Shown here: positions 44,286 through 47,199 of the stretch, piece by piece
How the letters are laid out: every line of letters begins with the position of its first letter
Numbering within the stretch: the first letter of the stretch is position 1
Assembly: GCA_934772045.1 (NCBI GenBank)
Contig: CAKVMH010000005.1
Location: 1 to 47,199 of the forward strand
Source of the DNA: an uncultured Clostridia bacterium
GTDB taxonomy: Bacteria; Bacillota; Clostridia; Christensenellales; UBA1242
DNA: 47,199 nt
Direction of reading: 5' to 3'
Made by a program: the position numbers and the translations under genes
The notes under the pieces: model-generated
Database searches by the model: none
Seen by the model: the letters and a program-made list of their open reading frames with translations, nothing else
What the model was told of the DNA's origin: nothing

Positions 44286-46814
44286 TTATTTCGCATCGTA
44301 AAGTGTTACGCCTTCACTTACATTTGCAATTAAAGGAACTTTTAAATCAACGACGCTTTCCATTTCTTGTTTTAAAATGGCTTTAACTTTTTCGCTTTCA
44401 CCTGGGTAACAATCTACCACCAATTCGTCGTGTATTTGCAAAATTAATTTGCTTTTTAAATTTTCATTTTTAATTCGGTTAAACACATTAATCATTGCAA
44501 CCTTAATTATATCACTTGCACTGCCTTGCAATGGCATATTTTTTGCAGTACGCTCAGCAAACCCACGCATTGTGTGGTTTGTGGAATGAATATCTGGTAT
44601 GTGTCGCACCCTGCCCATGATTGTGCTTACATAACCATTTTCGCGTGCAAATTCAATTTGCTCGTCACCATAAATTTTAACTTTTGGATAAATTTCCAAA
44701 TACTTATTTATGAACACGCCCGCTTCCTTTGGCGTCGTGCCAATGTTTTGGCTAAGCCCATATGCGCTAATGCCATAAATAATGCCAAAATTGACCGATT
44801 TTGCAACTCTACGCATGTTCGGTGTAACATCTTCTGGTGCCACGCCAAAAATTTTGCTTGCGGTGGCTGTGTGAATGTCTTTGCCGGACAAATAATCTGC
44901 CACCATATTTTCATCTTTGCTGAAATTTGCAATAAGGCGCAATTCAATTTGGTTGTAATCCGCACTTATCATTGTGCCGTTTTCAAAAGAACTTGCAAAC
45001 ATGCGCCTTAAAGCGCGCCCTTCATCGTCACGGATAGGTAAATTTTGCAAATTCGGTTCACGGCTACTCAGCCTTCCTGTGCTGGTCGTGCGTTGCATAA
45101 ATGTTGTGTGTATTTTGCCGTCTGATTTAACAAAATCAAGCATGCCGTCAAGATAGGTTGAAATAAGTTTACTTACCTTTCTATATCGAATAATTTTTTC
45201 AACAATTGGATGCTTATTTACAATTTCGTTAAGGACTTCAATTGATGTGCTTAACTTGCCTTTATATTCAATTTCCAACTTGTTAAAAAGGATAGTTTGC
45301 AATTGTTTTGGGCTGTTGATATTAAATTTCTCGCCTGCAAGTGTGTAAATATCATTCGTTACATTGTCAAGTTCCACATGGTAATTTGCACTCAATTCTT
45401 TTATTGCATTTGCGTCGATTTTTATGCCTGCCTTTTCCATTTCAAACAGCACTTTTACCAAAGGCAATTCGACATCGCTAAACAATTTAAGTTGACCATT
45501 TTTAATGAGTTTTGTTATATATATTTCTTTAAGTTTAAAAAGTGGAAACGCTTTGTTTTGGCTTACAATGCTGTTTAATTTTAGGCTGTCTTCAAACTTA
45601 ATTTCTGCGTCCATTTCGTTGGCAATGTAGATAGCAATTGAAACATCAAAATAGTTTGAAATGTTAATGTTAAATTCATTAAATTCGTGCATTGTTGCCT
45701 TGGCATCAAAACATATTTTTTGTTTTTCACCTGCCATTAACTCAGCAATTCTTTGCAGGTTTTTATGGAAAACATCGCTCGTTTTATATATACAATACTC
45801 CGTATTATCAGTCGAAATATAAAACGCAAAATTGTCGTAATTTATAGCAATGCTGTCTTTAAAATTATTAAACATTTCATCAAATTGTTGCTGAGTTTCA
45901 ATTTCAATTAAATCTACTTTCAATTCAGCTTCCGCGGTTGATGTTTCTTCCTTTGGTTTGCCTTTAAACAGCTCTTTCCTTGTAAGTATACTCTTAAAGT
46001 CTAACTCACGCATAAGCATATAAACCTTGTCGTTAAAAGGTAACTCAATTTTGCAATCATCTATGCTGAAAGGAATGTCAACATCAAGTTTAATTGTTGC
46101 CAGTTTATGCGAAAGGTAAGCAGACTCCTTCCCATTCAATAATTTCGTTTGATACTTTTTAGGAACGCTATCAAAGTTAGCGTAAATATTGTTTAAATTA
46201 TCAAATTGACTAAGCAAATCTATTGCACCCTTTTCGCCAATTCCAGGCACGCCAGGGATGTTGTCCGAACTGTCCCCCATAATTGATTTTAGTTCAATAA
46301 TTTGGTAAGGTTTAAGTTTAAACTCGTCCAACAACATCTTTTCATCAACCTTGTTAACCTGCGACACACCTTTCTGCGTCAACCAGACTGATGTGTTATC
46401 GTTTATGAGTTGCAAAAGGTCTTTATCCCCTGAAAGCAAAATAAATTCAGCGTCAAATTTCCTTGAAATCGAACCAATAATGTCATCCGCTTCAATTTCA
46501 GGAATTTCAATTATTTTAATTTGCATTGCATTAAGCAATTCTTTCAACATAGGCATTTGTTCAGCCAAATCTTCTGGCATGTGGTCGCGTTTGCCTTTAT
46601 AATCGGCATACATGTCATGCCTAAAAGTGTGTTTGCCAGCATCAAAAACACAAACCAAATGAGTTGGCTTTTCTTTTGTAACCAAATTTAACATGATGTT
46701 AATAAACCCATAAACCGCATTGCAAGGTTTGCCTGTAATGCTCCTTAGCATTGGCAAGCCATAAAACGCACGGTTTACTAAACTATTTCCATCAATAACA
46801 ACAAATTTTTCCAT
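44286..46814 (-). CDS. polA: DNA polymerase I
   Basis: 842 residues. 5' nuclease domain (1-290) with VIDGNSLVNRAFYGLP, YADYKGKRDHMPEDL, EADDIIGS, LSGDKDLLQL and GDSSDNIPGVPGIGEKGA. The middle exonuclease-like domain lacks the DxE pair, so proofreading is probably lost, as in Bacillus-type enzymes. Polymerase: RTTSTGRLSSREPNLQNLPIR, motif A SADYNQIELRLIANFS (Asp619), RRVAKSVNFGIIYG (O-helix), motif C IHDELVV (Asp796). Fills gaps and removes RNA primers. Motif A has Asn where Ser is usual (DYSQIELR). -10 box six bases before the ATG, no Shine-Dalgarno. Confidence 0.98.
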   Translation of the reverse strand: MEKFVVIDGNSLVNRAFYGLPMLRSITGKPCNAVYGFINIMLNLVTKEKPTHLVCVFDAGKHTFRHDMYADYKGKRDHMPEDLAEQMPMLKELLNAMQIKIIEIPEIEADDIIGSISRKFDAEFILLSGDKDLLQLINDNTSVWLTQKGVSQVNKVDEKMLLDEFKLKPYQIIELKSIMGDSSDNIPGVPGIGEKGAIDLLSQFDNLNNIYANFDSVPKKYQTKLLNGKESAYLSHKLATIKLDVDIPFSIDDCKIELPFNDKVYMLMRELDFKSILTRKELFKGKPKEETSTAEAELKVDLIEIETQQQFDEMFNNFKDSIAINYDNFAFYISTDNTEYCIYKTSDVFHKNLQRIAELMAGEKQKICFDAKATMHEFNEFNINISNYFDVSIAIYIANEMDAEIKFEDSLKLNSIVSQNKAFPLFKLKEIYITKLIKNGQLKLFSDVELPLVKVLFEMEKAGIKIDANAIKELSANYHVELDNVTNDIYTLAGEKFNINSPKQLQTILFNKLEIEYKGKLSTSIEVLNEIVNKHPIVEKIIRYRKVSKLISTYLDGMLDFVKSDGKIHTTFMQRTTSTGRLSSREPNLQNLPIRDDEGRALRRMFASSFENGTMISADYNQIELRLIANFSKDENMVADYLSGKDIHTATASKIFGVAPEDVTPNMRRVAKSVNFGIIYGISAYGLSQNIGTTPKEAGVFINKYLEIYPKVKIYGDEQIEFARENGYVSTIMGRVRHIPDIHSTNHTMRGFAERTAKNMPLQGSASDIIKVAMINVFNRIKNENLKSKLILQIHDELVVDCYPGESEKVKAILKQEMESVVDLKVPLIANVSEGVTLYDAK

Positions 46815-46820
46815 ATGGTT

Positions 46821-46829
46821 AGTTTAACA
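46821..46829 (-). promoter_or_regulatory. polA promoter -10, leaderless geometry
   Basis: Extended -10 TGtTAAACT (hexamer 46821-46826), six bases, ATG 46814. The -35 is poor. Confidence 0.5.
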
Positions 46830-46965
46830 CAAAAGCCAAATTTTACCAAACAAAATATTTAATTAAACAGCCAAATTTAAAATGAAGTATTGCCCGCAAA
46901 AACTGACGACATTTACAGGTTCACTTCAAAATCAACGCAAATTTGAATAAAATAATAAAAATCTC

Positions 46966-46994
46966 TTGCAAAAACAAAATGAATATGCTATATT
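46966..46994 (+). promoter_or_regulatory. Stable-RNA-type promoter
   Basis: TTGCAA (46966-46971), 17-nt spacer, extended -10 TGcTATATT (hexamer 46989-46994). Shares CTCTTGC, AAAACAAAA and AATATG with the tRNA-Ser promoter. Predicted start near 47001, about 140 nt before the tRNA-like sequence; no frame in the leader looks coding. Confidence 0.7.
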
Positions 46995-47140
46995 TAAAGC
47001 AGTCAAATTGGCTTAATCAATGCAAAGTAGGCTTGCGGTCACGCACTGTAACTCAAGTCACAAAATTTTATTTTAATACACACTTTCACACCTATGCCGG
47101 TTCGCGAAAAATCCTTCGCCAACCGCATTCGTAAACTCAT

Positions 47141-47199
47141 GCCGGTGTGGCGAAATGGCAGACGCGCGTCGCAATCGTCGCTTATTGATCGATTGCTTT
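47141..47199 (+). tRNA. tRNA-Leu-like 5' half, cut by window end and irregular
   Basis: GCCGGTGTGGCGAAATGGC and AGACGCGC match the acceptor 5' strand and D-arm of bacterial tRNA-Leu. The expected anticodon arm does not follow. Instead GCAATCG and CGATTGC (47173-47196 region) form a 7-bp hairpin with a 12-nt loop and then TTT at the last base. No Leu anticodon with a preceding T is visible. Either an assembly-end artefact, a damaged tRNA gene, or a tRNA-like RNA. Confidence 0.45.

Overview
The window is AT-rich chromosomal DNA from an endospore-forming, probably anaerobic member of the Bacillota, most likely an uncultured Clostridia-type gut lineage. The evidence is a full-length spoIVA, a NfeD-FloA operon, rubrerythrin, small zinc-ribbon membrane proteins, Lgt plus a lipoprotein, and standard stop usage including TGA. 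It starts inside a 23S rRNA gene and stops inside a tRNA-Leu-like sequence, so it may be a whole contig bounded by repeats. I see no prophage, transposase, CRISPR array or antibiotic-resistance gene.

Layout. 1-3376: 23S rRNA on the minus strand with its own consensus promoter and no 16S gene upstream. 3377-9588: AlkD-like DNA glycosylase, the nfeD-floA operon, a 28-residue solenoid repeat protein flanked by a duplicated spacer, an OGG-type glycosylase and RsmD. 9695-15215: two related membrane-anchored proteins (one with a histone-H1-like tail), spoIVA, coiled-coil and membrane proteins, and lgt. 15406-21286: glmM, ung, a 22-codon hydrophobic micro-gene, two copies of a TGTCA-ended repeat, and ileS. 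21359-26757: acpS, recX, a lipoprotein, and eno-cmk. 26945-33049: unknown proteins, rubrerythrin, an HTH/SLOG divergent pair with palindromic operators, and gapdh. 33236-40348: a membrane protein of unknown function, rarA, a permuted papain-like protein with a DUF4190 partner, tRNA-Ser, tRNA-fMet, a U32 (RlhA/TrhP-like) protein and a DUF308 protein. 40620-46814: a surface-anchored papain-type protease, an MFS transporter and DNA polymerase I. 46815-47199: a stable-RNA promoter and a tRNA-Leu-like 5' half.

Functional themes are DNA repair (AlkD-like, OGG, Ung, RecX, RarA, PolA), central metabolism (Eno, GAPDH, GlmM, Cmk, AcpS), translation (23S, tRNAs, IleS, RsmD, U32) and envelope/sporulation (Lgt, lipoprotein, FloA/NfeD, SpoIVA).

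The most unexpected pattern is promoter geometry. About a dozen genes (alkD-like, lgt, ung, the micro-gene, recX, the SLOG gene, 33236, rarA, the papain-like gene, U32, MFS, polA) lack a Shine-Dalgarno sequence. Each has a -10 box only 6-10 nt (usually 6) before the ATG, so the mRNA should begin at or within a few nucleotides of the start codon. The remaining genes mostly have good Shine-Dalgarno sites. Widespread leaderless transcription is unusual for the Bacillota. Other leads are the 22-codon micro-gene with a perfect promoter and its own terminator, the stand-alone 23S gene, the operator-flanked HTH/SLOG pair, and a possible internal start that would release a soluble histone-H1-like polypeptide from a membrane protein gene.
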